Shown piece after piece: positions 1-6,403 of a DNA stretch of 6,403 bases. A model generated the notes under the pieces. The model had not been told where the DNA came from and did not search any database. It was given only the letters and a program-made list of their open reading frames with translations. Position 1 is the stretch's first letter. Each line of letters opens with the position of its first letter. The position numbers were made by a program, and so were the translations under genes. Origin of the DNA: Deltaproteobacteria bacterium (lineage in GTDB: Bacteria; UBA10199; JACPAL01; JACOUP01); the NCBI GenBank assembly GCA_030649435.1, contig JAUSKE010000175.1:1-6403 (forward strand). The letters run 5' to 3'.

Positions 1-2
1 CC

Positions 3-1712
3 ATGGAGCCGTATACTTGGGGCTCCAGCACTTATGATCTGGTCAGTAGCGAAATCAACTTCAAGACCGGGGCCGCCGGTGGTTCTTCGACCGTGACGAT
101 GGTGGCGGCACCGACGAATTCAACCATCTGTGGTAATTTTGTTGATGAAGATGGAAAAGGGATTAGCCCTGCAGTGAATTACCTCTACGTTTACGGAACG
201 AAGGGGACATTGTGGCGGACGGCGACTGTCAATGACAAGGGGGATGGTTATTGCCTCAAGGTCTCCAGAGGAACCTGGACGATCGGTTTCTGGGTTGACT
301 GGAACAGTACTTATGCCTCTATGCCTCCAGGGATGTCGAGCCACAAGATTGAGGTGCCGTCAGCAAGCAAAGTCACTCAGGACCTGACCTTCTTGAAAAC
401 CGGTTACATCCAGGTCAAGGTGACTGATCCTGATGGGAATCCGGTCAAATGGGCCTGGGTTGTGGCTGGCCCGCATTCGGCCGCCGATATTGGTAGTACC
501 GATACGCAAAGATATTACTACAGCAACGGTTGTTCGACCGATTCTACGGGAGAGTGTAAGATCACTGTTCCCGCCTCCTGCAAGGAGGAAGGAACGAAAC
601 TTTACGTCAATGTTTACAAACCTTTCTATGAACTGAATAACGATGGCTGGACTAATCCTGAGGAAGAAACGGTGACTGTGACCTGTACAAAGACGGCAAC
701 AGCCCCGACGCTCGCTTTTGTAGAACTTGACGGGGAAATGGAAGTGACTGCGAGTACGGCGAGTGACAGTGTCAGCAGCCTGAGCGCTTTCGGGACCCTT
801 GAAGCAAAGCCAAGCCCTGTTTTCAACGCCTTGAGCGCCTTGAATCAGGATGTCGTGAGCAGTGCCTATGTCAGTTGCTTCTCGGACCTTGGCCGGTATA
901 CTGAGGGGACAACCGATGCGACGGGAAGTCTCAAGTTGAAATGCGTTAGCGGGGATCTCTGGCACTGTTTTGGGGTCAATCAACTGAAGAATAACCTCTA
1001 CATCTCAGAGGCGGCCGATGTTGTCTGCAGCCCGACTGAAGTGGCAACCCAGGCGGTGACTCTTAAACTGAGCGACGCCGGAACAATACCGGATTCAACA
1101 AGCGAAAGTTGGGATTCCGCTACCGCTCACACTCTGAAGTTGGCTGATGGGTTCTCGCTCTACGCCCCCAGCGGGTCGCTTGCCAAGAGTGGGACTATTT
1201 CGTGCAAGGTTCAGCCCAAGGCCCAGATTGCTTATCAGGCAGCCAACCGCCCGGCCAACAAGTATGGTTACGACGTCACCTGTACCGATGCGAACGGCGC
1301 CGCCATCAGCAAATTTAATTCGTCAGTGACTCTCTGTTTACCGATCTCCAAGGAGCAGCGGGATGTGCTGGGCCTCAAGAACTCGGATCTTAAATCGGCC
1401 TACTTCGATGAGAAGACAGGGACCTATGCAAACCTCACCAATGTGACGGTGAGTGACGATAAGGTTTGTAGCCTCACCGACCATTTCACGACATTTGCTA
1501 TCACCGGTAACGGTAACTTGACCGGTGTCGATGGGGATACTGAGGGAGCTATTGATGAACAGCACCGGACTGGCGAAGCGGGGACCGATGGAGGAGGGTG
1601 CGGTTGCCGTGTTGTTCGTTCGCCGGTTGATGGGATGATCAACGCCTGGTGGTTCTTCCTGATCGTTACCCTTGCGACAGCAAAGAGACTTTGCCGCAAG
1701 AGATCCTCATAA
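3..1712 (+). CDS. Surface protein with beta-sandwich modules and MYXO-CTERM-like C-terminal sorting signal (5' partial)
   Basis: Probably the C-terminal part of a larger secreted, membrane-anchored protein. The frame is open to the left edge and the first ATG (base 3) is followed by no signal peptide, so the true start is likely upstream. Visible modules are approximate: residues 38-130 and 134-228 resemble carboxypeptidase-regulatory-like/CnaB-like beta-sandwiches, each opening with an extracellular 'G.V.D..G.P' type strand (GNFVDEDGKG, VKVTDPDGNP). Residues 280-350 form a Cys-bearing module. Residues 376-500 form a module ending in FTTFAIT, a pattern seen in large bacterial surface proteins. 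Fourteen cysteines precede the tail, suggesting disulfides and export. The tail has GGGCGCR at 530-536, a hydrophobic span at about 548-560 and KRLCRKR at 561-567. This is the Cys/TM/basic layout of MYXO-CTERM-like signals, implying processing and possibly lipid attachment at the Cys. No enzymatic motif is recognised and the function is unknown. It lies upstream of glycosylation genes and could be a substrate, which is inference only. Confidence 0.85.
   Translation: MEPYTWGSSTYDLVSSEINFKTGAAGGSSTVTMVAAPTNSTICGNFVDEDGKGISPAVNYLYVYGTKGTLWRTATVNDKGDGYCLKVSRGTWTIGFWVDWNSTYASMPPGMSSHKIEVPSASKVTQDLTFLKTGYIQVKVTDPDGNPVKWAWVVAGPHSAADIGSTDTQRYYYSNGCSTDSTGECKITVPASCKEEGTKLYVNVYKPFYELNNDGWTNPEEETVTVTCTKTATAPTLAFVELDGEMEVTASTASDSVSSLSAFGTLEAKPSPVFNALSALNQDVVSSAYVSCFSDLGRYTEGTTDATGSLKLKCVSGDLWHCFGVNQLKNNLYISEAADVVCSPTEVATQAVTLKLSDAGTIPDSTSESWDSATAHTLKLADGFSLYAPSGSLAKSGTISCKVQPKAQIAYQAANRPANKYGYDVTCTDANGAAISKFNSSVTLCLPISKEQRDVLGLKNSDLKSAYFDEKTGTYANLTNVTVSDDKVCSLTDHFTTFAITGNGNLTGVDGDTEGAIDEQHRTGEAGTDGGGCGCRVVRSPVDGMINAWWFFLIVTLATAKRLCRKRSS
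1590..1709 (+). other. C-terminal protein-sorting signal (Gly/Cys motif, membrane span, basic tail)
   Basis: This segment encodes residues 530-569 of the surface protein. Seen directly: three glycines then Cys-Gly-Cys-Arg, a short linker, a hydrophobic stretch rich in Trp, Phe, Leu, Ile and Val, and a terminal K-R-L-C-R-K-R cluster. Known of the family: MYXO-CTERM-type signals share a Cys near the start, one transmembrane helix and Arg-rich ends, and are handled by CPBP-type or rhomboid-like processing enzymes. Here the span is short (about 13-15 residues) and the linker after the Cys is longer than usual, so it may be a variant or a related class. No sorting enzyme is encoded in the window. 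Confidence 0.6.
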
Positions 1713-1752
1713 CCCAAATCTTGGTCTTGTCATTTAGTGGAAATTCGCCTAC

Positions 1753-1758
1753 AAGGGA
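1753..1758 (+). promoter_or_regulatory. Ribosome binding site supporting the GTG start of the GT2-deacetylase gene
   Basis: AAGGGA lies 4 bases before the GTG at 1763, inside the only non-coding gap (1713-1762). The spacing is slightly short but the motif is the best in the region. Choosing this GTG places the first GT2 beta-strand at residue 8, as is usual for the family. No promoter or terminator is evident in this 50-base gap. Confidence 0.45.
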
Positions 1759-1762
1759 ACCT

Positions 1763-3445
1763 GTGAGGCAAGGTCCCCATTTCGATATATCTCTAATCGT
1801 TCCTGTTTATGGTGCCGAGGCTTCTCTCCGCCGTGTCCTTGCTGCCATTGATGCTGATTTGTCACGCTCTGATGAAACATGGGAACTTCTCTTGGTGGTC
1901 GATGCCAGCCCGGATATGTCAGAGAAGATTTGTCATGAATTTGCAAAACTCCCTCATCCCTATACCGTGAGAGTTCTGAGTAATGAGTGGAACCTTGGCA
2001 AGGGGGGTAGTGTGAAGAGGGGGATGCTCGAGGCGAGGGGACAATACCGCGTTTTTACCGATTGTGATCTGGCTTATCCGATCAGTGAAGTTCGAAAAAT
2101 TATCAAATCCTTGAGAGAAGGGTGTGATGTGGTGATCGCTTCCCGAGTTCATGAGGGCTCGCGGTATGTGATGAGCCCGAATGATTTTCATTATTTGTAC
2201 ACACGCCACCTCGCAAGCCGTATTTTCAACTGGGTGGTCAACAGGATTACACTCCCGCACTGTAGCGACACGCAGGCCGGCTTAAAGGGATTTACAGCGA
2301 AGGCAGCGGAGTTTCTCTTTTCACAACAACGTCTGACAGGATTCAGTTTCGATGTCGAACTTCTCTATCTGGCACACCGGGTCGGTTTTTCCATCAAGGA
2401 GATCCCAATCCTTTTTTATTATCGTGAAGAGCAGTCAACGGTCGACTTTTTTGCCGATGCCTTAAGGCTTATGCGGGACCTGTTTCGTATTCTCTATTGG
2501 GCTATAAGCGGGAATTACTTCACCCGTTCGCAATCCTTGCCAGTCCGCAAGTTGGTTGTTCATGCCGATGATTTTGGTCTTTCGGAAGGGATTAACGAGG
2601 GGATCGTGTCGGCCATGAAAAAAGGGGTGGTGACCTCAACGAGCCTACTCGTGAATTTCCCGAACAGCCTCGAGGCGATGGAGCTCGCTCAAAAAAACTC
2701 CTTCGATGTTGGTTGGCATGTCAATTTAACGTTGGGAAAACCGATCAGTCCTCCGGAGAAAGTTCCTTCTCTTGTCCGTCCTGACGGCACTTTCTATCCC
2801 TTGAAGCTTTTCTTGAGGAGGGCTTTTCTGAGACAGATTTCAGAAAAAGATGTCGCCGAAGAACTGCAGGCTCAATGGAAATTATTTTCGAAGGCCGATC
2901 TTGAACCCACTCATGTTGATGGGCATCAGCATGTTCATCTCTTTCCGGTTGTACGGGATGTCGTGAGGGATATCGTCCATCAAAAAAAGATTCCATTTGT
3001 CAGGATCCCCCATGAGCAGGGAGGGATTGGGACTCCACGTCTTTTAACCCGGTGTTTTCTTAAAATACTTAAGGGGGGTAAGAGGAGTTTCTGGCAACAG
3101 GGTGAAATCCAATCGATCTCATTTTTTGGGCTCAGCGTCGCTTTTTCCGGAAATCTATTTGATTCTTGGAAGAGCCTGCTCTGTCGGATTCAAGCACCCG
3201 TTGCTGAAGTGATGGTCCACCCCGGGCGGATGAAGTCTGGGGAAAACCTTTATGGGGATGATTTTAAAGGGGATCGTGAGAAGGAATGGCAACTTTTGAT
3301 GAGTCCCGAGTGGCAATCAATGATCCATGCTATTGGTTTTCAGTCGGTTAGCTTTAGGGATCTTGCGGGCCGTGGTTATTGGCCTATCGCCGAAAAAGAA
3401 GAAGAGGTTCTCCTTTCGATTGAACCTGATCAAATTGCGAGCTAG
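1763..3445 (+). CDS. Fused family 2 glycosyltransferase / YdjC-type (ChbG/HpnK/NaxD) deacetylase
   Basis: A two-domain enzyme of 560 residues from GTG 1763. Residues 8-250 are a GT2 domain of the dolichyl-phosphate-glucose/mannose synthase type: first strand ISLIVPVYGAE, VVDASPD (D47), N-x-GKGGSVKRG, the metal-binding DCD (D100, D102) and FDVELLYLA (D197, E199). There are no membrane spans, so it is probably peripheral on the cytoplasmic face. Residues 264-540 are a complete YdjC/ChbG-like deacetylase: HADDFG (H267, D269, D270), GWHVNLT (H319), HVDGHQHVH (H384, D386, H388, H390, H392) and VMVHPG (H486). All expected metal and catalytic positions look intact. Likely role (inference): transfer an N-acetylhexosamine to a polyprenyl phosphate or lipid, then remove the acetyl group. 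Separate-protein parallels are Francisella FlmF2 plus NaxD and hopanoid HpnI plus HpnK. In-frame GTG 1649 would overlap the preceding gene by 64 bases and adds residues that fit no GT2; TTG 1721/1727 are also possible. Confidence 0.92.
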   Translation: MRQGPHFDISLIVPVYGAEASLRRVLAAIDADLSRSDETWELLLVVDASPDMSEKICHEFAKLPHPYTVRVLSNEWNLGKGGSVKRGMLEARGQYRVFTDCDLAYPISEVRKIIKSLREGCDVVIASRVHEGSRYVMSPNDFHYLYTRHLASRIFNWVVNRITLPHCSDTQAGLKGFTAKAAEFLFSQQRLTGFSFDVELLYLAHRVGFSIKEIPILFYYREEQSTVDFFADALRLMRDLFRILYWAISGNYFTRSQSLPVRKLVVHADDFGLSEGINEGIVSAMKKGVVTSTSLLVNFPNSLEAMELAQKNSFDVGWHVNLTLGKPISPPEKVPSLVRPDGTFYPLKLFLRRAFLRQISEKDVAEELQAQWKLFSKADLEPTHVDGHQHVHLFPVVRDVVRDIVHQKKIPFVRIPHEQGGIGTPRLLTRCFLKILKGGKRSFWQQGEIQSISFFGLSVAFSGNLFDSWKSLLCRIQAPVAEVMVHPGRMKSGENLYGDDFKGDREKEWQLLMSPEWQSMIHAIGFQSVSFRDLAGRGYWPIAEKEEEVLLSIEPDQIAS

Positions 3446-5015
3446 GTTGCGATCTAAACATTCTCTGGCGGCCGTTTTTTTTCTTGTCGCGGTGACAGTC
3501 CTAACACGTCTTCCGCTTTTTTGGACTTCTTTTCTAGATGTCGATGAGGTCCTTTTCGCCCTCTTTACCAAGATTTGGCAGATGGGTGGTATCCCCTACG
3601 TTGCCTGCGTCGAAACAAAGGCGATGGGGGTTTATCTCTTTTACCTTTTTGCTTCCTGGCTCTCAGGTTCTTTGCCTCACGTTAACATGACTGCGGTGCA
3701 TTTTCTATCAGTGATCTGGACGCTCCTCACCGCCTGGTCTATTTATCGCCTTGGAACCCGCTTATTCTCAGCCCGCTTGTCCACTCTGGCTGCCCTTTTC
3801 TTTGTTATTTTCACGACGACCTACATCCCTAAAATTGTAGCGACCAACATCGAAGTGGTCTTGCTGTTACCTCTCTGTCTTTCTGTCTTATCTCTTCTTC
3901 GCCCTCCTTCGTTGTTACAATACCGTCATAGTTTTTGGGCTGGTTTAATGCTTTCTGCAGCTATTCTGTGCAAATACCAGTCTGGCATTCTGTTACCAGC
4001 TTTCCTGATTTACTATTGGTTGATTTTAAGACGATCTCCGGACTGGTCTCGTAAGGCCGCTTTTTTTCATACGCTTTTTCTTTCCCTCGCGATGCTCCCT
4101 CTCCCGATCTTCATGGTCGCCTACCTTTATAAGGTGGGAGGGCTTGAAGGCTTCTTTTTTTGGAATTTTAAAGGAAACGCTTTTTATATCCAAAGCGGGG
4201 CTGATTCAATCAAATGGTCAGCAGCCCTTCTCTGGCGGGTGGTTCCTTTCGTGGCAGCGACAGGATTACTCTGGTTTCTGGCTGGGGAGCGGTTTATCCA
4301 TACCCTCAAGAGATGGAGAATAAAATCTATCGATAGTTTTTCTCAGGAAGCCTTGATTTGGGTTTGGTTCTTCTTGAGTTTTATTCCGGTCGCCATCGGC
4401 CGGCGTTTTTACCCCCATTATTTTTTGCTCTTGCTACCAAGCCTTTCTTTACTGGCAGCAGGTGCTTTTGAAAATTGGACTGTTACCCGTTGGCGACGTT
4501 GGCGTGTTGTGGTCGTTTTGGCCATTCTGGCACCAACGATTGGTTTTACCACAGCCCGTTACTTGTCAGGTTCCGTTCTCGCCATGATTTCAAGCGCTGA
4601 CGATCTGGATCTTTTTAAGCCGTATGCTGGTTATTTGAAAACGAACAGTCAACCCGAAGACCGTATCCTTGTTTGGGGCTTTGCCCCGTCTGTCTACTGG
4701 GAAGCTGAGAGATTACCAGCCACTCGTTTTCTGACGAGTGGGTACTTGTCGGGAAAAGTCTTTGGTACTGCTAACTATAAGGGAGAAGAAGAAGCTGATT
4801 CATCAGACCCAGTTATTATGAAGGAGGCCTGGGATTTATTTCTGGAAGATCTTCAGAAACACCCGCCAACACTGATCATGGATATGTCGCCGACCGGTCT
4901 CGATGATTATACCGATTACCCGATCGAGCGATACCCGAGGTTGATGGAATTCATCAGTCAGCACTATGTTAAGGAGGCACCATTTCAAAAAGCGACGGTT
5001 TTTCGAATTCGATAA
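3420..5015 (+). CDS. GT39/ArnT-like integral-membrane glycosyltransferase
   Basis: A GT-C fold transferase that should take a sugar from a polyprenyl-phosphate donor and attach it to an acceptor on the outer face of the cytoplasmic membrane. From TTG 3420 it has 531 residues, within the family range. A basic N-terminus is followed by a first span (about 15-34), then the first external loop with DVDE (D40, D42, E43), GGIPY (56-60) and ETK (65-67). This is the acidic motif and 'G-x-PY ... K' pattern of GT39/GT83 enzymes. Roughly ten more hydrophobic spans reach to about residue 383, then a soluble C-terminal domain of about 148 residues contains ILVWGFAPSVYWE, typical of bacterial members. The acceptor (lipid A, protein or glycan) cannot be read from sequence. 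The start is uncertain: ATG 3327 overlaps the previous gene by 119 bases and lacks a good ribosome site; TTG 3447 lies one base after its stop; TTG 3420 follows purine-rich GAAGAAGAGG. It is probably cotranscribed with and functionally tied to the fused enzyme upstream. Confidence 0.88.
   Translation: MNLIKLRARLRSKHSLAAVFFLVAVTVLTRLPLFWTSFLDVDEVLFALFTKIWQMGGIPYVACVETKAMGVYLFYLFASWLSGSLPHVNMTAVHFLSVIWTLLTAWSIYRLGTRLFSARLSTLAALFFVIFTTTYIPKIVATNIEVVLLLPLCLSVLSLLRPPSLLQYRHSFWAGLMLSAAILCKYQSGILLPAFLIYYWLILRRSPDWSRKAAFFHTLFLSLAMLPLPIFMVAYLYKVGGLEGFFFWNFKGNAFYIQSGADSIKWSAALLWRVVPFVAATGLLWFLAGERFIHTLKRWRIKSIDSFSQEALIWVWFFLSFIPVAIGRRFYPHYFLLLLPSLSLLAAGAFENWTVTRWRRWRVVVVLAILAPTIGFTTARYLSGSVLAMISSADDLDLFKPYAGYLKTNSQPEDRILVWGFAPSVYWEAERLPATRFLTSGYLSGKVFGTANYKGEEEADSSDPVIMKEAWDLFLEDLQKHPPTLIMDMSPTGLDDYTDYPIERYPRLMEFISQHYVKEAPFQKATVFRIR
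4971..4977 (+). promoter_or_regulatory. Strong ribosome binding site for acs, inside the transferase gene
   Basis: AAGGAGG is a near-perfect Shine-Dalgarno sequence, the strongest in the window. It is read in the transferase frame as Lys-Glu-Ala codons. Four bases separate it from ATT 4982, which is in the acs frame. No ATG, GTG or TTG follows in that frame until 5300. The ATG at 5028 is in a different frame that stops after 20 codons, so the site points to an ATT initiation. Confidence 0.65.
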
Positions 5016-6403
5016 CAACTTTAAGTCATGAAGAGAGGCTTTTTGAGCCTCCTGCTTCTCTTAAAGATAGGGCTTGGGTCAAAGACCTGAAGAGCTATCA
5101 AGCGCTCTATAAAGAGTCCCTCGAGAATCCTGAAAAATTCTGGGCTGCACGGGCGGACTCTTTTTTTTGGTACAAGAAGTGGGATCGTGTCCTCAGTTAC
5201 GATTGGGCCGATTCGATCTCTGTCCGCTGGTTTGAGGGGGCAAAAACCAATCTTTGTGTCAATGCCCTCGACCGTCATCTTCCGAAAGACAAGGACCGAT
5301 TGGCTTTTCTCTGGGTTGGTAACCAACCAGGTGAAGAAAAAAGGATCAGCTATGGAGAGCTTTATGCCGATGTTTGCCGGGCGGCCAATTTTTTGAGGTC
5401 GATCGGGGTCCGAAAGGGGGATCGTGTGGCGATCTACCTCCCGATGATCCCGGAACTCCCGACCGCACTCCTTGCCTGTGCCCGCATTGGGGCGATTCAT
5501 TCCGTTGTATTTGGCGGTTTTTCGGCTGAATCGCTCAAAGATCGAATCCTCGATGCCGGTTGTCGGTTCTTGATTACCGCCGATGGCGGCTTTCGTGGTG
5601 CCAAAAAGATTCCTTTAAAGGAGATTGCGGACGAGGCGTTGTCGTTATCGGCAAAGGCGGGGCATCGTGTGCAACACTCTCTTGTTGTGAAACGAACAGG
5701 AGATCCGATCGGTTGGAAAGAAGGGCGAGATCTTTGGTGGCATGAGGGGCTGAATGCCGCCTCGCCGGAGGCCGCCGCAGAACCGATGGATGCGGAGGAT
5801 CCTCTTTTTATCCTTTATACCTCCGGTTCCACCGGCAAGCCAAAAGGGGTTGTCCACACGACCGCCGGTTACATGGTTTTTGTGACCGAGACCTTTAGAA
5901 CAATCTTCGACTACCACCCGGAAGATCTTTATTGGTGCACTGCCGACATCGGTTGGGTCACCGGCCATAGTTATATCGTTTATGGTCCGCTCTGTGCCGG
6001 CGCCAGTTCAATCCTTTTTGAAGGGATCCCGACCTACCCTGAGCCGGATCGTTTTTGGGAAATCATTGAGCGGTACAAGGTTAATATTTTTTACACCGCA
6101 CCGACCGCCATCCGTGCCTTGATGAGAGAAGGGGAGTCATGGCCGAAGAAACATGATCTCCGCTCACTCAAGATCCTTGGGACCGTGGGTGAGCCCATCA
6201 ACCCGGAAGCCTGGATCTGGTATCATGAAAAAATTGGGAATGAGAACTGCCCCATCGTCGATACTTGGTGGCAGACGGAGACCGGTGGGATCCTGATCAC
6301 ACCGCTTCCCGGTGCCTTTGTGACTAAACCTGGCTCGGCGACACTGCCGTTCTTTGGCGTCGAACCGGCGATTTTAAAAGAGGATGGTTCTCTCTGTGCC
6401 GTG
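4982..6403 (+). CDS. acs: Acetyl-CoA synthetase, AMP-forming (3' partial), probable ATT start
   Basis: Converts acetate, ATP and CoA to acetyl-CoA, AMP and pyrophosphate in the cytoplasm through an acetyl-adenylate. The 474 codons present cover the N-terminal ACAS_N-type region (about 20-75: ERLFEPP, then DLKSYQALYKES and ENPEKFWAARA) and most of the large AMP-binding domain. Motifs in order are VVFGGFSAESLKDRI (from V175), ADGGFRG, the A3 loop YTSGSTGKPKG (279-289), TADIGWVTGHSY, YTAPTAIRALMR, GTVGEPINPEAW and DTWWQTETGG. In the last, the paired Trp (429-430) is the signature that shapes the small acetyl pocket. The family is usually 630-660 residues, so about 170 are beyond the window, including the C-terminal lid and its catalytic, acetylation-regulated Lys. 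Start: in-frame ATT 4982 behind AAGGAGG gives a normal-length N-terminus (MSKSDGF...) and a 34-base overlap with the transferase gene. Starting at the first conventional codon, TTG 5300, would delete 106 conserved residues. Confidence 0.95.
   Translation, partial: MSKSDGFSNSITTLSHEERLFEPPASLKDRAWVKDLKSYQALYKESLENPEKFWAARADSFFWYKKWDRVLSYDWADSISVRWFEGAKTNLCVNALDRHLPKDKDRLAFLWVGNQPGEEKRISYGELYADVCRAANFLRSIGVRKGDRVAIYLPMIPELPTALLACARIGAIHSVVFGGFSAESLKDRILDAGCRFLITADGGFRGAKKIPLKEIADEALSLSAKAGHRVQHSLVVKRTGDPIGWKEGRDLWWHEGLNAASPEAAAEPMDAEDPLFILYTSGSTGKPKGVVHTTAGYMVFVTETFRTIFDYHPEDLYWCTADIGWVTGHSYIVYGPLCAGASSILFEGIPTYPEPDRFWEIIERYKVNIFYTAPTAIRALMREGESWPKKHDLRSLKILGTVGEPINPEAWIWYHEKIGNENCPIVDTWWQTETGGILITPLPGAFVTKPGSATLPFFGVEPAILKEDGSLCAV

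Noticed and set aside
360..983. Minus-strand open frame of 207 codons inside the surface-protein gene
   Set aside because: It is antisense to a coherent, domain-bearing frame and shows no motif or ribosome site; judged a shadow frame.
1713..1762. Promoter or terminator between the surface-protein and GT2-deacetylase genes
   Set aside because: The gap is only 50 bases and holds no clear -35/-10 pair or hairpin; only a ribosome site is supported.
1763..3445. Assignment as hopanoid biosynthesis HpnI-HpnK
   Set aside because: The deacetylase family fits HpnK, but the GT2 domain looks like a polyprenyl-phosphate-sugar synthase and no hopanoid gene is nearby; kept as an alternative only.
3474..3482. 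T-rich run just after the deacetylase stop as an intrinsic terminator
   Set aside because: There is no GC-rich inverted repeat before it, and it encodes Phe residues of the first membrane span of the transferase.
5028..5090. ATG at 5028 as the start of acs or of a small gene
   Set aside because: It is one base ahead of the acs reading frame plus one, and its frame stops after 20 codons. The acs-like residues are in another frame.
5161..5168. Run of eight T as a terminator or sequencing frameshift
   Set aside because: No stem precedes it, and the acs frame is conserved on both sides (TCT TTT TTT TGG), so it is simply Phe codons.
5021..5500. Minus-strand open frame of 159 codons
   Set aside because: It lies fully antisense to the well-conserved acs coding sequence, and the translation shows no recognisable domain.

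Overview
The window holds four genes, all on the + strand and tightly packed. In order they are: the C-terminal 569 residues of a cysteine-containing cell-surface protein; a fused glycosyltransferase family 2 / YdjC-type (ChbG/HpnK/NaxD) deacetylase; a GT39/ArnT-like multi-membrane-span glycosyltransferase; and the first 474 codons of an AMP-forming acetyl-CoA synthetase (acs), which runs off the right edge. There are no RNA genes, mobile elements or CRISPR arrays. The only non-coding stretch is about 50 bases between the first and second genes.

Base composition is moderate (roughly half G+C). The surface protein ends in a Gly/Cys cluster, a hydrophobic span and an Arg/Lys tail, which resembles the MYXO-CTERM class of sorting signals. 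Together with the envelope-glycosylation genes, this suggests a Gram-negative bacterium from the former Deltaproteobacteria or a related uncultured phylum. That placement is inference, and no marker gene here fixes it.

The central pair of genes is the most interesting part. A polyprenyl-phosphate-sugar-type GT2 domain is joined in one polypeptide to a complete YdjC-type deacetylase, and a GT-C transferase follows directly. This matches the logic of Francisella FlmF2 (GT2), NaxD (YdjC deacetylase) and FlmK (ArnT-like), which put deacetylated galactosamine on lipid A. It also parallels ArnC/ArnD/ArnT. The likely job is to make a polyprenyl-phosphate amino sugar, unmask its amine, and transfer it outside the membrane to lipid A, another glycan or a protein.

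The acs gene shows a second unusual point. Its conserved N-terminal region is in one open frame with no ATG, GTG or TTG for the first 106 codons. A strong AAGGAGG sits just upstream of an ATT, so acs probably starts at a non-canonical ATT inside the 3' end of the transferase gene. The last three genes overlap or nearly abut, and are probably one transcript.
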